Assembly (NCBI RefSeq): GCF_002797315.1
Contig: NZ_KZ454936.1
Coordinates: forward strand, 2,427,645-2,491,644
Length of the DNA stretch: 64,000 bases
Source of the DNA: Bacillus sp. FJAT-44742
GTDB taxonomy: Bacteria; Bacillota; Bacilli; Bacillales; Marinococcaceae
Direction of reading: 5' to 3'
The position numbers and the translations under genes were made by a program. Shown here piece after piece: positions 8,361-17,513 of the stretch (within the stretch, counting starts at the first letter, position 1; every line of letters begins with the position of its first letter). The notes below the pieces were generated by a model that was not told the origin of the DNA, made no database searches, and saw nothing but the letters and a program-made list of their open reading frames with translations.

Positions 8361-8801
8361 TTATTCACTTAATACTTTTTCAAGATTTAAGAGAGTTAAG
8401 AACCTTCCATCCAAGTTAACAATACCCTCTAGATAGTCTTCTTTCACTCCTCCTATAATTTCTGGCGGAGACTCAACTTTATCGACTAGTATATCCAGTA
8501 CATCATTCGCTCCGTCTACAACTAATCCTGCTTCTATTTCCTCAAGGGTAATCATCAAAATCCTGGTAGATTCATCAGCATGTTTCTCTTCAAGCCCAAA
8601 TCGTTTTCTAAGGTCAATCACAGGTGTAATCACCCCTCTTAAATTCATGACTCCTATAATAAAAGGCTGGACCCCAGGAATTCTTGTTACATTTTGCATT
8701 CGTTCTATGGACTGTACGTAGGTAACGTTTATGGCGTATTCTTCTTGACCCAATTGAAAAATAATCATCTTTAATTGGTCATTAAGAGTTTCCGTAGTCA
8801 T
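8361..8801 (-). CDS. cheW: Chemotaxis coupling protein CheW
   Basis: Cytoplasmic adaptor that links chemoreceptors to the histidine kinase CheA. A single CheW domain (SH3-like, about residues 10-145) fills the 146-residue protein; IIFQLGQEEYAINVTYVQSIE, broken by family-typical GVMNLRG and PVIDLRKRFG motifs, is diagnostic. It lies 140 bp downstream of cheA on the same strand with no terminator between them and a strong one after it, so the two are probably co-transcribed. Confidence 0.95.
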   Translation of the reverse strand: MTTETLNDQLKMIIFQLGQEEYAINVTYVQSIERMQNVTRIPGVQPFIIGVMNLRGVITPVIDLRKRFGLEEKHADESTRILMITLEEIEAGLVVDGANDVLDILVDKVESPPEIIGGVKEDYLEGIVNLDGRFLTLLNLEKVLSE

Positions 8802-8941
8802 ACATGGTACCCCCTTTCCTAAATTAGGTCTCTTACAGGCTGTTATTGTTTATAATATAGACTCCCCCTGACTGGAAGGGAATTCCATATTGATATTCAT
8901 CATAATGAAAACACTAACATTCATCCTTGCCTTTACGGAAT

Positions 8942-10972
8942 TTATTTAACCAGTGCGTTCGTATCTACAATCAGTGCTACTTGGCCGTCTCCCAAAATTG
9001 TCGCACCAGAAATAGCAAAAACATTTGAAAGGTAATTTCCTAATGATTTTAGCACGACATCATGCTGTCCGATCAGGGAGTCAACAATGAGGCCAGCCAG
9101 TTTTTCACCTTTTTTCACAATTACCAGGGAATGAATCTGGTTCTCCAGCTTCTCTTTTGATATATCAAAAATACTCGAGAGAAAAACCAAAGGAACTATC
9201 TTCCCTCTAAAATCAATTACTTTCTGGCCATGATAATTGTAAATGTCTTCTTTATTTATAATCGCCGTTTCTACTATAGAGGATAAGGGCAAACCATATT
9301 TCTCCTCTCCGACCTCTACTAATAAGACATCAATTATAGAAAGAGTTAATGGCAGTTGAATGGAAAAAATTGATCCTTTTCCTTCTATAGAATCAACAGT
9401 TACAGATCCTCCTAACGTTTCAAACGTATTCCTCACTACATCTAACCCAACTCCACGCCCAGATACATCCGTTACTTCATCCGCTGTACTAAAACCTGAA
9501 GCAAACAAAAGATTGTAGACTTGCTGGTCACTCATCTTTCCTGCTTCTTCTTCCGTCACCACTTCATTTTCCAACGCTTTTTGAAGCACTTTTTGCTTAT
9601 TTATTCCTGCTCCATCGTCCTCTATTTCAATAAAGACATTATTTCCACTATGGTAAGCCTTTAAGATGATTTTCCCTTCTTCCGGCTTTCCGGCTTCTCT
9701 TCTTACTTCCGGGCTTTCAATGCCATGATCAATGGAATTTCGAATTAAATGAACCAGCGGATCACCGATTTCATCAATAATCGTCCGATCAAGCTCTGTT
9801 TCCGCGCCGATGACTTCAAGCTTTAATTGTTTCCCTAGTTCTTTAGACAAGCTGCGAACCATTCGAGGGAAACGGTTAAATACCTGTTCAACCGGCATCA
9901 TTCTCATCGTCAGAATGATTTCTTGCAAATCCCCTGAAATCCTTGACATATGTTCTACCGTCTCATTGAGCTCATGATTGTTTAGTTCAGAAGAAATCTG
10001 CTCCAAACGTCCACGATCAATCACCAGCTCCTCAAATAAATTCATGAGAACATCCAAACGTTCAATGTTCACTCTGATTGTTTTGTTTACCTCACCGCCA
10101 GATTTCTCTATTTTTTTATTCTCCCCCTCATTCGTAAATGGAGGGGTTTTTTCCTTGTTGTTTTCTTCATTACTTTTTACTGTGTCCTCTTGCCTAGTTA
10201 TCTCTTCTTTTGTTACTGAGTGAATATGTACTTCCTCTACTTCTGAGATACTTTCTATTTGGGCTTTTATCGTTTCGCCCTCTTCCTGAGAAAGAAGTGT
10301 GACAATAAACTCGTTTTCAAAGTCTTCATTCTCTAAAATTTCAACGGGTGGGCTGGATTTCACTACTTCTCCAACACCTTCAAACACCTCAAATACCATA
10401 AAAACGCGGGCCGCCTTCAGCATGGTTTGATTATCAAGCATTACTTTGATTTCAAAGACATTATAATTTTGTTCTAATGACTGTACTAGTACTGTGCTTT
10501 CAAATTGATCATAGGAGTGTTCAGTTTGTTTAAGGATGTCCTGATCTTTGACTGCTGCTATTTCCTGTAAGGGACTGCTGTCTTCACCTTGATTCCCCTG
10601 CTGAATGCACTCAAGATTCGCTGCAATATCCTGAATATCTTTCTTTCCCTCTCCTCCCTGGGAGATATCAATGACCATTTCCTCTAAGGCATCTACAGCC
10701 TCAAAGATGATATCAATAACTTGAGAGGTAACGCCCATTTCATTGTTTCTTACAAGATCGAGAACATTTTCCATTGAATGGGTAAGCAGAGCTAAATCCT
10801 GATATCCCATCGTGGCAGACATACCTTTTAACGTATGAGCTGAACGGAACACTTCTCCAACTACTGACAAATCAGCAGGATCACTTTCCAAACGAAGCAC
10901 GTTATCATTGATCGCTTGAATATGTTCCTGACTTTCTTCTATAAACACATCTAAGTATTCATTGTTATTCAT
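8942..10972 (-). CDS. cheA: Chemotaxis histidine kinase CheA
   Basis: Soluble sensor kinase of the chemoreceptor array that phosphorylates CheY and CheB. Domain order from the N-terminus: HPt (about 1-110, phosphorylated His46 in FRSAHTLKG), P2 response-regulator docking (about 150-265), an acidic linker, P3 dimerisation (starting VNKTIRVNIERLDVLM), HATPase with N box HLIRNSIDHGIE and G boxes DDGAGIN and GRGVGLDVV, and a C-terminal CheW-like P5 domain. I start at the ATG at 10972 (676 residues) because GAGGTGG lies 5 bases upstream; the GTG three codons earlier overlaps that ribosome site. The B. subtilis protein is similar in length but sits in the large fla-che operon; here only cheW accompanies it. 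Confidence 0.95.
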   Translation of the reverse strand: MNNNEYLDVFIEESQEHIQAINDNVLRLESDPADLSVVGEVFRSAHTLKGMSATMGYQDLALLTHSMENVLDLVRNNEMGVTSQVIDIIFEAVDALEEMVIDISQGGEGKKDIQDIAANLECIQQGNQGEDSSPLQEIAAVKDQDILKQTEHSYDQFESTVLVQSLEQNYNVFEIKVMLDNQTMLKAARVFMVFEVFEGVGEVVKSSPPVEILENEDFENEFIVTLLSQEEGETIKAQIESISEVEEVHIHSVTKEEITRQEDTVKSNEENNKEKTPPFTNEGENKKIEKSGGEVNKTIRVNIERLDVLMNLFEELVIDRGRLEQISSELNNHELNETVEHMSRISGDLQEIILTMRMMPVEQVFNRFPRMVRSLSKELGKQLKLEVIGAETELDRTIIDEIGDPLVHLIRNSIDHGIESPEVRREAGKPEEGKIILKAYHSGNNVFIEIEDDGAGINKQKVLQKALENEVVTEEEAGKMSDQQVYNLLFASGFSTADEVTDVSGRGVGLDVVRNTFETLGGSVTVDSIEGKGSIFSIQLPLTLSIIDVLLVEVGEEKYGLPLSSIVETAIINKEDIYNYHGQKVIDFRGKIVPLVFLSSIFDISKEKLENQIHSLVIVKKGEKLAGLIVDSLIGQHDVVLKSLGNYLSNVFAISGATILGDGQVALIVDTNALVK

Positions 10973-11056
10973 AGGATCCACCTCAATTAGCTAAAATACG
11001 TCTTTTCCTCAAAGAAAAGAGGGAAAGCTCGCTATGAAGAATCTGTTGCCAAACCA

Positions 11057-11293
11057 TAGTGTTACATTTTGTTGTTGATTTTTCGGTAAAAGATGCTTCC
11101 TTGCACCCAAAGTTACAAGTGTGAGATCTCTTCACTTGCATTCCCGGTGTCTTTTACGCCTCGGGCATGGTTTCGTCTTCCTTAGAAAAAACATCATGCG
11201 GGATCTTCGGCTCGTGGGATAAGGTGTCTCGCGCTTTTATCTACAATCAATCACTTATAAAAAATCAACATTTCCCTTGCATAGAACAGAACC
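11057..11293 (+). repeat. MITE-like intergenic repeat, copy A
   Basis: About 237 bp of non-coding DNA resembling a second copy at 23643-23834 and an inverted copy at 11814-11999. It starts GTGTTACATTTTGTTGTTG and ends with a stretch whose complement reads GGTTCTGTT...AATGTTGATTTTTT, so the two ends are imperfect inverted repeats. A core at 11100-11122 (CTTGCACCCAAAGTTACAAG) can fold as a hairpin. No ORF is present. The rest of the 10973-11472 spacer shows nothing else I can support. Confidence 0.65.
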
Positions 11294-11472
11294 ATTATTA
11301 AAGGAAGACTTACCTGCTCATCATTTTTCCTTATTCTTCATATCGACTAAATTACAATTCTTTTCACTCTTTCCTTTTGCATACGATATTTTCATAGCCC
11401 TGAATATAAAGTTTTCTCCCGGAGACTAAAGGGAAAGGGTAAGATAAATTCTACTAAAGAGGAGGCTGACAG

Positions 11473-11706
11473 ATGACAAATAGAAGTGATCATGTAGCAG
11501 GAGCCACTATCAACTCAGTCAGCTATGATGAAAAAACGTATACCTTGTATGTTAAGTTTGACAACAACGTCACCCATATCTTTCACGATATTCCCAGTCA
11601 CATTTATGTTGCTCTTTCCTCACAGACCGTTGATGATAGAGAGCAATATTACGAAGAAAAGCTTAAAGGTCAATTCCGTTCACAAATTATTGACCCTAAT
11701 TCCTAG
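11473..11706 (+). CDS. KTSC-domain-like small protein
   Basis: A 77-residue soluble protein with RBS AGAGGAGG nine bases before the ATG. Its pattern (INSVSYDEKTYTLYVKF..., then an F-x-DIP-x-x-IY motif, then a short C-terminal helix with YYEEKLKGQF) resembles the KTSC domain, a small fold of unclear biochemical role sometimes attached to nucleic-acid enzymes. The residues that name the family are not all conserved, so the call is moderate. It is the only gene between two inverted copies of a dispersed repeat and is followed by a strong terminator. Confidence 0.7.
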   Translation: MTNRSDHVAGATINSVSYDEKTYTLYVKFDNNVTHIFHDIPSHIYVALSSQTVDDREQYYEEKLKGQFRSQIIDPNS

Positions 11707-11748
11707 AGCTAATAATAAGAGTCTGGGACAAAACTGTCTCACCAAAAT

Positions 11749-11794
11749 AAATAAGGCTCCAATTATCGTTTTTGATAATTGGAGCCTTATTTTT
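11749..11794 (+). terminator. Terminator after the KTSC-like gene
   Basis: A perfect 19-bp stem (11749-11767 with 11774-11792) ends in a T-run. Just upstream, 11720-11741 carries GTCTGGGACAAAACTGTCTC, which I recall as a common intergenic motif in Firmicutes. Confidence 0.85.
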
Positions 11795-11813
11795 GGATAT
11801 AAAATTGCTGTAG

Positions 11814-11999
11814 GGCTGTCGTTGATTGTTCCAAAATCCCGAGATCACTCCCCGGAGATCCAGCGGGGTAATCTTCCCCGGTTAGCTGAAACCTTGTCTC
11901 CAGCATAGAAGACACCGTGAATGAGAGTGAAATGAAGCTTGAACGGAGGGCGCACTTGTACCTTTAGGTGCATGCAAGTGTATCTTTGAACAAACAGCC
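11814..11999 (-). repeat. MITE-like intergenic repeat, copy C (inverted)
   Basis: About 186 bp in inverted orientation relative to copies A and B. The ends read GGCTGTCGTTGATTGTTCC (left) and, as reverse complement, GGCTGTTTGTTCAAAG (right), so they are imperfect terminal inverted repeats. The core at 11951-11979 matches the other copies (CTTGTACCTTTAGGTGCATG). Beyond it, 12000-12354 holds no gene that I can support. Confidence 0.6.
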
Positions 12000-12354
12000 A
12001 ATAGAATACTGAAAACAAAAAAAGAGCTCTCACCGATGATGAGTCATTATCTGGGCCTTGTCACAGCCTCTTGAATATCAGCTTCAGCTTAGTTAAATTG
12101 CACTTCCCTTGTTTCTAAGATACTTTAAAAAAGCCAACTCCCTCCCTTCATAGAATCGCTTATCTAAAGCAGACACGCGAAACGCTTTTTCTTGTTCTTT
12201 CACTGTGTACACTCTATTCTGGAAACTTACCGTAAAACCAAGGAAATGAAATTGCACGTTCCTGCTCTCCCCGCCTCTAAAATTTAGCTGACTTACCTTC
12301 TTATTTATACTAATAGGAAACTTCAGGTAGCACAGAAAATTTCATAAGCATACA

Positions 12355-12385
12355 AAAAACACAGCGGGCAACCCGCTGTGTTTTT
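12355..12385 (-). terminator. Terminator overlapping the yisL stop
   Basis: A 14-bp stem (12355-12368 with 12372-12385) with loop CAA; the minus-strand transcript ends in a U-run. It includes the stop codon of yisL. Confidence 0.8.
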
Positions 12386-12746
12386 ATAGTATAACATTGT
12401 AGCCTATCATGATTATGAGAATAAGAGCAATCGCAAACTGCACCCAGTAGTACGTACGCTGACTCCCGGTAAGCTCTCCTCTTTTTGTACGGCCAAGGAT
12501 TACTTCCATTAAATAGATAAGCCAAAGAGCCAAGATCGATTTAACAGTATAGTTAATCGGAAAGCCATAAGAAATTAATAAATAAACACCTGAAACGATC
12601 ATAAGTACATAAAACAAACGAGCGATATGATGAGGAATCTTATACCCTTTTTCTTTGCCTTTTGTTAGGTTTATGTACGCAATCACAAAAACGATAACAA
12701 GTAAAAGCCAAACTGAGCGGTGGATATTGAGCATTATGTCCAGCAT
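12384..12746 (-). CDS. yisL: YisL/UPF0344 family membrane protein
   Basis: A 120-residue integral membrane protein with four hydrophobic helices (about 7-25, 40-58, 65-85, 98-118), matching the YisL (DUF1516) family in length and pattern (B. subtilis YisL is about 118 residues). The function of the family is unknown. A strong RBS, AGGAGGAAGAAAC, precedes the ATG. It is flanked by its own terminator and appears monocistronic. Confidence 0.85.
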   Translation of the reverse strand: MLDIMLNIHRSVWLLLVIVFVIAYINLTKGKEKGYKIPHHIARLFYVLMIVSGVYLLISYGFPINYTVKSILALWLIYLMEVILGRTKRGELTGSQRTYYWVQFAIALILIIMIGYNVIL

Positions 12747-12879
12747 GTTTCTTCCTCCTGTAATGTATGTAAGTGTAAGTAATTACCCTGCTTCATTATA
12801 ATACAAGTTAGAAGGAAGACAAACTATTAACGACGAAATTTATCATTTGTTTGCAAAACCGTCATACAATAGAGAGATA

Positions 12880-12918
12880 AAAGAGGAGACACAAAAGACA
12901 ATATAAGATTTCCTCTTT
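12880..12918 (-). terminator. Possible terminator of the pst-phoU operon
   Basis: AAAGAGGA (12880-12887) pairs with TCCTCTTT (12911-12918) just downstream of phoU. The loop is long and the U-run short, so efficiency is uncertain. Confidence 0.4.
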
Positions 12919-12931
12919 TTTCTGTCTCTTT

Positions 12932-13585
12932 TTAATTAAGATCGAAATACTTTCCGTTTGCCTCATAAACAATCCATTCAGCAATATTTGTTGCATAGTC
13001 AGCAATTCTCTCAATGTACCGCCCAATAAATGCTAACTGTGTGACTTCCTCAACTATTCCTGTGTTAGGGACAAGCTGAAAGAGATTTCGAATAAATAAA
13101 GCATACTTCGTATCAATTAAGTCATCTTCCTGTGCTATTCTTTGGGCTGCAAGAACATTTCCTTCATTGTATGCACGCAAGGCTTTCTTAAGCATGTCGC
13201 ACGCTTGTTCTGCAAGGACACATAACTCTATTCTTTCGTCTGTTAAAGCTCCTTTTTTTAGGCGCTTTCCTCCTTTGGCCATATCTACTGCCAAGTCCCC
13301 TACTCGTTCAAGGTCACTGGAAATTTTCAGTGCAACAATCACCGATCGCAAGTCGCTTGCTACAGGCTGCTGTTTTGCAATTATAAGAGTAACTGTTTCA
13401 TTGATAGAGGTTTCCTTTTGATTAATCACATAATCACTGGATATAACATATTCAGTCATAATCTGGTCATTATTACGCAAGGCGTAAATAACTTGCTCAA
13501 AAGCGTCAGTTGCGAGTTCACCCATTTCTAAAAGGGTAGACCGTAAATTCTCCAGCTCTTTCATATAATGCTCTCTCATACCCAA
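12932..13585 (-). CDS. phoU: Phosphate transport regulator PhoU
   Basis: Cytoplasmic helical-bundle protein that moderates the Pst transporter and phosphate signalling. Two PhoU repeats of three helices each (about 15-105 and 118-205) contain the typical metal-contact patterns such as SSDLERVGDLAVDMA and GRYIERIADYATNIAEW. The 217 residues match the family. Two starts are possible: TTG at 13585 (5 bases from GAGGGG) and ATG at 13579 (11 bases); I keep the longer one. Last gene of the pstSCAB-phoU operon, 19 bp after pstB. Confidence 0.94.
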   Translation of the reverse strand: MGMREHYMKELENLRSTLLEMGELATDAFEQVIYALRNNDQIMTEYVISSDYVINQKETSINETVTLIIAKQQPVASDLRSVIVALKISSDLERVGDLAVDMAKGGKRLKKGALTDERIELCVLAEQACDMLKKALRAYNEGNVLAAQRIAQEDDLIDTKYALFIRNLFQLVPNTGIVEEVTQLAFIGRYIERIADYATNIAEWIVYEANGKYFDLN

Positions 13586-13604
13586 TGCTACCCCTCACTT
13601 TCTT

Positions 13605-14441
13605 TTATCCAAAACGGCCTGTAATATAATCTTCAGTCCGTAAATCTTGAGGAGTGGAAAACACTCTGTCTGTCTGGTCAAACTCTACCACCTCTCCATT
13701 TAGGAAAAAGGCTGTTTTATCAGAAATACGAGCTGCCTGCTGCATATTATGGGTGACAATAACAATGGAGTAATTTTTCTTCAGCTCCTGTACGAGCTCT
13801 TCTACTTTAAGAGTAGATTTTGGATCCAACGCTGACGTTGGTTCGTCCATTAAAATAACATCCGGTTCAATAGCCAGGCACCTTGCAATACATAGTCTCT
13901 GTTGCTGGCCTCCGGATAACCCGTAAGCATTTTCATTTAATCGATCCTTCACTTCATCCCAAATTGCCGCTCCCTTTAAGCTTTTCTCCACTATATCCTT
14001 AAGAATCTTCTTATCTCTAATTCCATGCACCTTTGGCCCATAAGCCACGTTTTCAAAAATAGATTTTGGGAATGGGTTTGGCTTTTGAAATACCATTCCT
14101 ACACGGGTGCGAAGCTCTTCTACACGGTAAGAGCGCTCAAAAATATTCTTGCCTCTGTAAAGGATTTCACCGGCGGTTCTCACACTAGGAACAAGTTCAA
14201 CCATTCTATTTAATGTTTTAATATACGTAGATTTCCCGCATCCTGATGGACCGATAATCGCTGTTACATGATTTTCCTGAATAGGCAGGTCAATGTTTTT
14301 TAATGCCTGAGTCTCCCCGTACCATAAATTTAGGCCTCTTGTATCATATATCACTTTGTTATCCTTCGACACCGGCGATTCATTTTGCTTTTTCTCAATT
14401 TTAATTTCACGGTATTTCCGTAAGGTTGTCTCCATGATCAA
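13605..14441 (-). CDS. pstB: Phosphate ABC transporter ATPase PstB
   Basis: Energises high-affinity phosphate import at the inner face of the membrane. Walker [10 protein letters not shown] lies near 74-82, signature [15 protein letters not shown] near 175, and Walker [14 protein letters not shown] follows. The protein is 278 residues, with an N-terminal tail of about 28 charged residues before the ABC domain begins at [13 protein letters not shown]. 15 bp from pstA. Confidence 0.96.
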   Translation of the reverse strand: MIMETTLRKYREIKIEKKQNESPVSKDNKVIYDTRGLNLWYGETQALKNIDLPIQENHVTAIIGPSGCGKSTYIKTLNRMVELVPSVRTAGEILYRGKNIFERSYRVEELRTRVGMVFQKPNPFPKSIFENVAYGPKVHGIRDKKILKDIVEKSLKGAAIWDEVKDRLNENAYGLSGGQQQRLCIARCLAIEPDVILMDEPTSALDPKSTLKVEELVQELKKNYSIVIVTHNMQQAARISDKTAFFLNGEVVEFDQTDRVFSTPQDLRTEDYITGRFG

Positions 14442-14456
14442 TCAGTCTCCTTAAAA

Positions 14457-15371
14457 TTAATATCGCTTTTGAAACTTTGCCCGAATGAGGATTGCCAAAG
14501 AATTTAATAAAAACAAAACGAGAAGCAGGACAACGATAGTAGCTGCAGCTAAGTTCGCGTATTCATGAACGAGCACAGCATCAATGGTCCAGTAATATAT
14601 TTGCATTGGCAGAGCTGTAAAGTTGTCCATTGGCCCCGAGGGTACAGGAATTAACAATGCAGGAATACCCAGGACTACAAGTGGTGCTGTCTCCCCTATA
14701 GCTCGGGAAAGTGCAAGGATTACTCCTGTAGCAATCCCAGGTATGGAAGCAGGAAGTACTACATTCTTTATCGTCTGCCACTTTGTTGCCCCCATCCCGT
14801 AAGACGCTTCACGCAGAAATCCTGGCACAGATCGAATGGCTTCCTGAGCGGAAACTACGACAATTGGCAGAACAAGGAGCGACATCGTTAAAGCACCAGC
14901 AAGGACGCTCGCCCCAAAGCCAAACATTCTTACAAATACAGTAAGTCCTAAAATACCAAAAACAATAGAGGGGACACCTGCTAAATTAGCAATGTTGGTT
15001 TGGATAAAAGAATGGAGACGCCCCCTTTTGGCATACTCTTCTAAATAAATGGCAGTACTTATGCCAAGTATCATAGTTACAGGCCCCACTATAAGCATCA
15101 GCCATAAAGTCCCTGTAATAGCCCCTCTGATCCCGGCAATCTCCGGATTTGTTGAAAATCTGTCAGTTAAAAACTGCCAATCAATCCAGCCTGCGCTGTC
15201 CATAGTTACGCGATATAACAGAATAGCCAGGACGACCAGCCCTATAAATGTAGAAACCAGGAACAAGTACTTTACTACTTTATTCAACATGAGACGCTTG
15301 TTCATTTTTCGGTTTACAAGGTCAAGATCAATATATTCCTCTTGTTTCATTTCTGGCTGCTTTATGCTCAA
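14457..15371 (-). CDS. pstA: Phosphate ABC transporter permease PstA
   Basis: Membrane subunit of the Pst importer with six hydrophobic segments between about 35 and 300 and the permease EAA loop (EASYGMGATKWQTIKNV). I start at TTG 15371 (304 residues): GGAGGTG lies 10 bases upstream, directly after the pstC stop. The longer frame to 15416 would overlap pstC and has no ribosome site. An ATG at residue 8 of this model is an alternative, but it lies about 30 bases from the ribosome site. Confidence 0.93.
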   Translation of the reverse strand: MSIKQPEMKQEEYIDLDLVNRKMNKRLMLNKVVKYLFLVSTFIGLVVLAILLYRVTMDSAGWIDWQFLTDRFSTNPEIAGIRGAITGTLWLMLIVGPVTMILGISTAIYLEEYAKRGRLHSFIQTNIANLAGVPSIVFGILGLTVFVRMFGFGASVLAGALTMSLLVLPIVVVSAQEAIRSVPGFLREASYGMGATKWQTIKNVVLPASIPGIATGVILALSRAIGETAPLVVLGIPALLIPVPSGPMDNFTALPMQIYYWTIDAVLVHEYANLAAATIVVLLLVLFLLNSLAILIRAKFQKRY

Positions 15372-15375
15372 TTGC

Positions 15376-16311
15376 TTAATACACCTCCCTGAATCTCTTG
15401 CTGATGTATCTTGCAAGCATATTCATGGTCAAAGTAAAAACGAATAACGTCATGGCCACTGCATAAATACTGTAGTATATAGGAGTACCCGCTGCGGCAT
15501 CTCCACTGGTAACTTCTACAATGTAAGCAGTCATTGTCTGCATGGATTGGGTGATATCAAAGGTTAAATTTTTAGAACTCCCGCTTGCAATCGTAACAAT
15601 CATTGTCTCGCCAATCGCTCTGGAAATGCCCAAGACAAAGGAGGCAATAATGCCTGAAATTGCAGCAGGAATAACAACACGAAACGTCACTTCTAATTGG
15701 GTGGCACCTAATGCCATTGCCCCTTCTCTCATGGAATTCGGCACAGAATTCATAGCATCTTCAGAAAGAGAAGCCACAAGTGGGATGATCATTATTCCCA
15801 TGACGATGCCCGGGCTTAACGCATTGGTAGCTGATAGTCCTGGAATGACATCTCTTAAGACTGGAGTCACGAATGTAAAGGCAAAGAAACCATAAACAAT
15901 TGTTGGTATTCCTGCTAAAACTTCAATCATTGGCTTCAACACTTTTCTTGCTCTCTTCGAAGCATATTCGCTTAAATAAATAGCTGTGGTCAGGCCAATC
16001 GGCACAGCCACCAGGACAGCTATTAGAGTAGTCATCAACGTCCCCATGATTAAAGGGAGTATACTAAATTGAGGATCAACCGGGCTAAGGGGCCTCAAAA
16101 CCGTTCCTGAAAAAAATTCAAAAAATGATACCTCTCTAAAAAACATGATTGTTTCGCCTATAAGAGTAAAAACAATTCCTACAGTAGTGATTACCGATAC
16201 AAATGCAGCTGCAAATAATAATACCGGAATCGTTTTTTCAACAATTCGTAACGCATTTTTGGACTGTTTTTTGTTTTTAATGATATCTTGCACGCTTGAT
16301 GTCTTTGGCAC
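15376..16311 (-). CDS. pstC: Phosphate ABC transporter permease PstC
   Basis: Second membrane subunit of the Pst importer, with about six transmembrane helices and an EAA loop (EGAMALGATQLEVTFRVV). I choose GTG 16311 (311 residues, near the B. subtilis length) because AAAGGAGG sits nine bases upstream; the frame extends 11 codons further to 16344 without a ribosome site. It follows pstS after a 99-bp gap that contains a hairpin, which probably lowers expression relative to pstS. Confidence 0.93.
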   Translation of the reverse strand: MPKTSSVQDIIKNKKQSKNALRIVEKTIPVLLFAAAFVSVITTVGIVFTLIGETIMFFREVSFFEFFSGTVLRPLSPVDPQFSILPLIMGTLMTTLIAVLVAVPIGLTTAIYLSEYASKRARKVLKPMIEVLAGIPTIVYGFFAFTFVTPVLRDVIPGLSATNALSPGIVMGIMIIPLVASLSEDAMNSVPNSMREGAMALGATQLEVTFRVVIPAAISGIIASFVLGISRAIGETMIVTIASGSSKNLTFDITQSMQTMTAYIVEVTSGDAAAGTPIYYSIYAVAMTLFVFTLTMNMLARYISKRFREVY

Positions 16312-16364
16312 AAGCAGCTGCCTCCTTTCACAACGAACCGTCACATTTTGTGAATATTTATAAA

Positions 16365-16394
16365 CAGATGAAAAGCAAAGCTGCTTCTCATCTG
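16365..16394 (-). terminator. Hairpin between pstS and pstC, likely attenuator or mRNA stabiliser
   Basis: CAGATGAAAAGCA (16365-16377) pairs with TGCTTCTCATCTG (16382-16394) with one mismatch. On the minus strand it is followed by GTTTATAAAT rather than a full U-run, so partial termination or protection of pstS mRNA is expected, giving more binding protein than permease. Confidence 0.55.
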
Positions 16395-16410
16395 CTTTTC
16401 CTTATGAAAC

Positions 16411-17436
16411 CTATTGAATAGATTGTACATCTTCAAGCTGTTCATTGAGCTCTTCCTCTGGAAGAGGAGCAAATCCAGTGTCACCAGCCAAATCATCGGC
16501 TACTTCAAATACATATTCAGCGAATGCTTTTACTTCTGGCTTTTCTTGTGCAGAGTTAATACTCACATTTGTAAAAACAGGCCGGGTAAATGGCCCGTAC
16601 TCCCCATCTTCTTCGATTGTATCCAAAGAGGGTTCTACCGGTCCGTCTCCAAAGTCAATCGCAACTGCTTCAAGCTCATCTGTATTATTCGCATAATACC
16701 CATAGCCAAAGAAACCAATGGCATTCTCATCCTCTGAAATTAAAGTGACAAGGGTAGAATACTCTTGTTGAAGGTTGATTGTCTGGACAAGATCCTGTTC
16801 ATCAATAATCTCCTCTACAAAAAATTCGTTGGTTCCATGGTTCTCATTAGGGCCGTAGAAATTCACCTGTTCATCAGGCCAGTCAGAGCGAATGTCAGAC
16901 CACATGATCTCATCACTTTCATTGATATTTCCGGTAACAAAGATTTCTTTTATTTCTTCTTCTGTCATTTCATTTGCCCAGTCATTACCTGGATGGATAA
17001 CAATCGTTAATCCATCTAACGCTACTTTGTATTCTCTCGATTCAATACCGTTTGCTTCTAGTTCCTCAATTTCTTCCTCTCTAATTTCCCGGGAAGCATT
17101 TGATAAGTCGGTTTCACCGTTCACAAACCTTTGCATGCCCGCGCTTGTTCCTGCGCGGCTGACTTCCACACTTACACCTTCCTGTTCATTTATCATAAAC
17201 TCTTCAGCAATCCGAGCCATTAAAGGGTATACGGTGCCAGATCCGTCAATTGCAACGGTTCCGCTAAGTTCTTCACCAGCCTCATTGTCTTCCCCGCTGC
17301 CATTGTCTTCTGTTTCTTCCGCCCCGCTCGTGGCAGCCTCCTCAGAAGCTCCCCCTTCTTCTCCTTCTCCACAAGCCGCTACAGCCGGCACAGCCGCTGC
17401 CATCAAAAGAACTAAGAGCCAACTCTTTGTGTTCAT
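16411..17436 (-). CDS. pstS: Phosphate-binding lipoprotein PstS
   Basis: Extracytoplasmic phosphate receptor of the Pst importer. Residues 1-21 are a lipoprotein signal with lipobox VAAC (Cys22); an extremely Glu-rich linker follows (about 23-55). The phosphate-binding fold shows DGSGTVYPL, the SRAGTSAGMQRF loop and DLSNASREI, all contacts in PstS. The 341 residues include many Asp/Glu, as expected for a secreted protein in a salty environment. First gene of the operon, with Pho-box-like repeats upstream. Confidence 0.95.
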   Translation of the reverse strand: MNTKSWLLVLLMAAAVPAVAACGEGEEGGASEEAATSGAEETEDNGSGEDNEAGEELSGTVAIDGSGTVYPLMARIAEEFMINEQEGVSVEVSRAGTSAGMQRFVNGETDLSNASREIREEEIEELEANGIESREYKVALDGLTIVIHPGNDWANEMTEEEIKEIFVTGNINESDEIMWSDIRSDWPDEQVNFYGPNENHGTNEFFVEEIIDEQDLVQTINLQQEYSTLVTLISEDENAIGFFGYGYYANNTDELEAVAIDFGDGPVEPSLDTIEEDGEYGPFTRPVFTNVSINSAQEKPEVKAFAEYVFEVADDLAGDTGFAPLPEEELNEQLEDVQSIQ

Positions 17437-17513
17437 CTGTCAATTTCCTCCCTTTTCTCCCAATAGGTATGTTCTTTGTCTCACGATGTATGTATCTATC
17501 GCTCACAATTGCA

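Noticed and set aside
11720-11741. Motif GTCTGGGACAAAACTGTCTC before the KTSC terminator
   Set aside because: Tempting as an insertion-sequence end, but I recall it as a frequent intergenic motif in Firmicutes and there is no second end nearby.
12310-12525. 71-codon minus-strand frame overlapping yisL in another frame
   Set aside because: It runs across the yisL terminator and gene in the wrong frame; yisL explains the coding signal.
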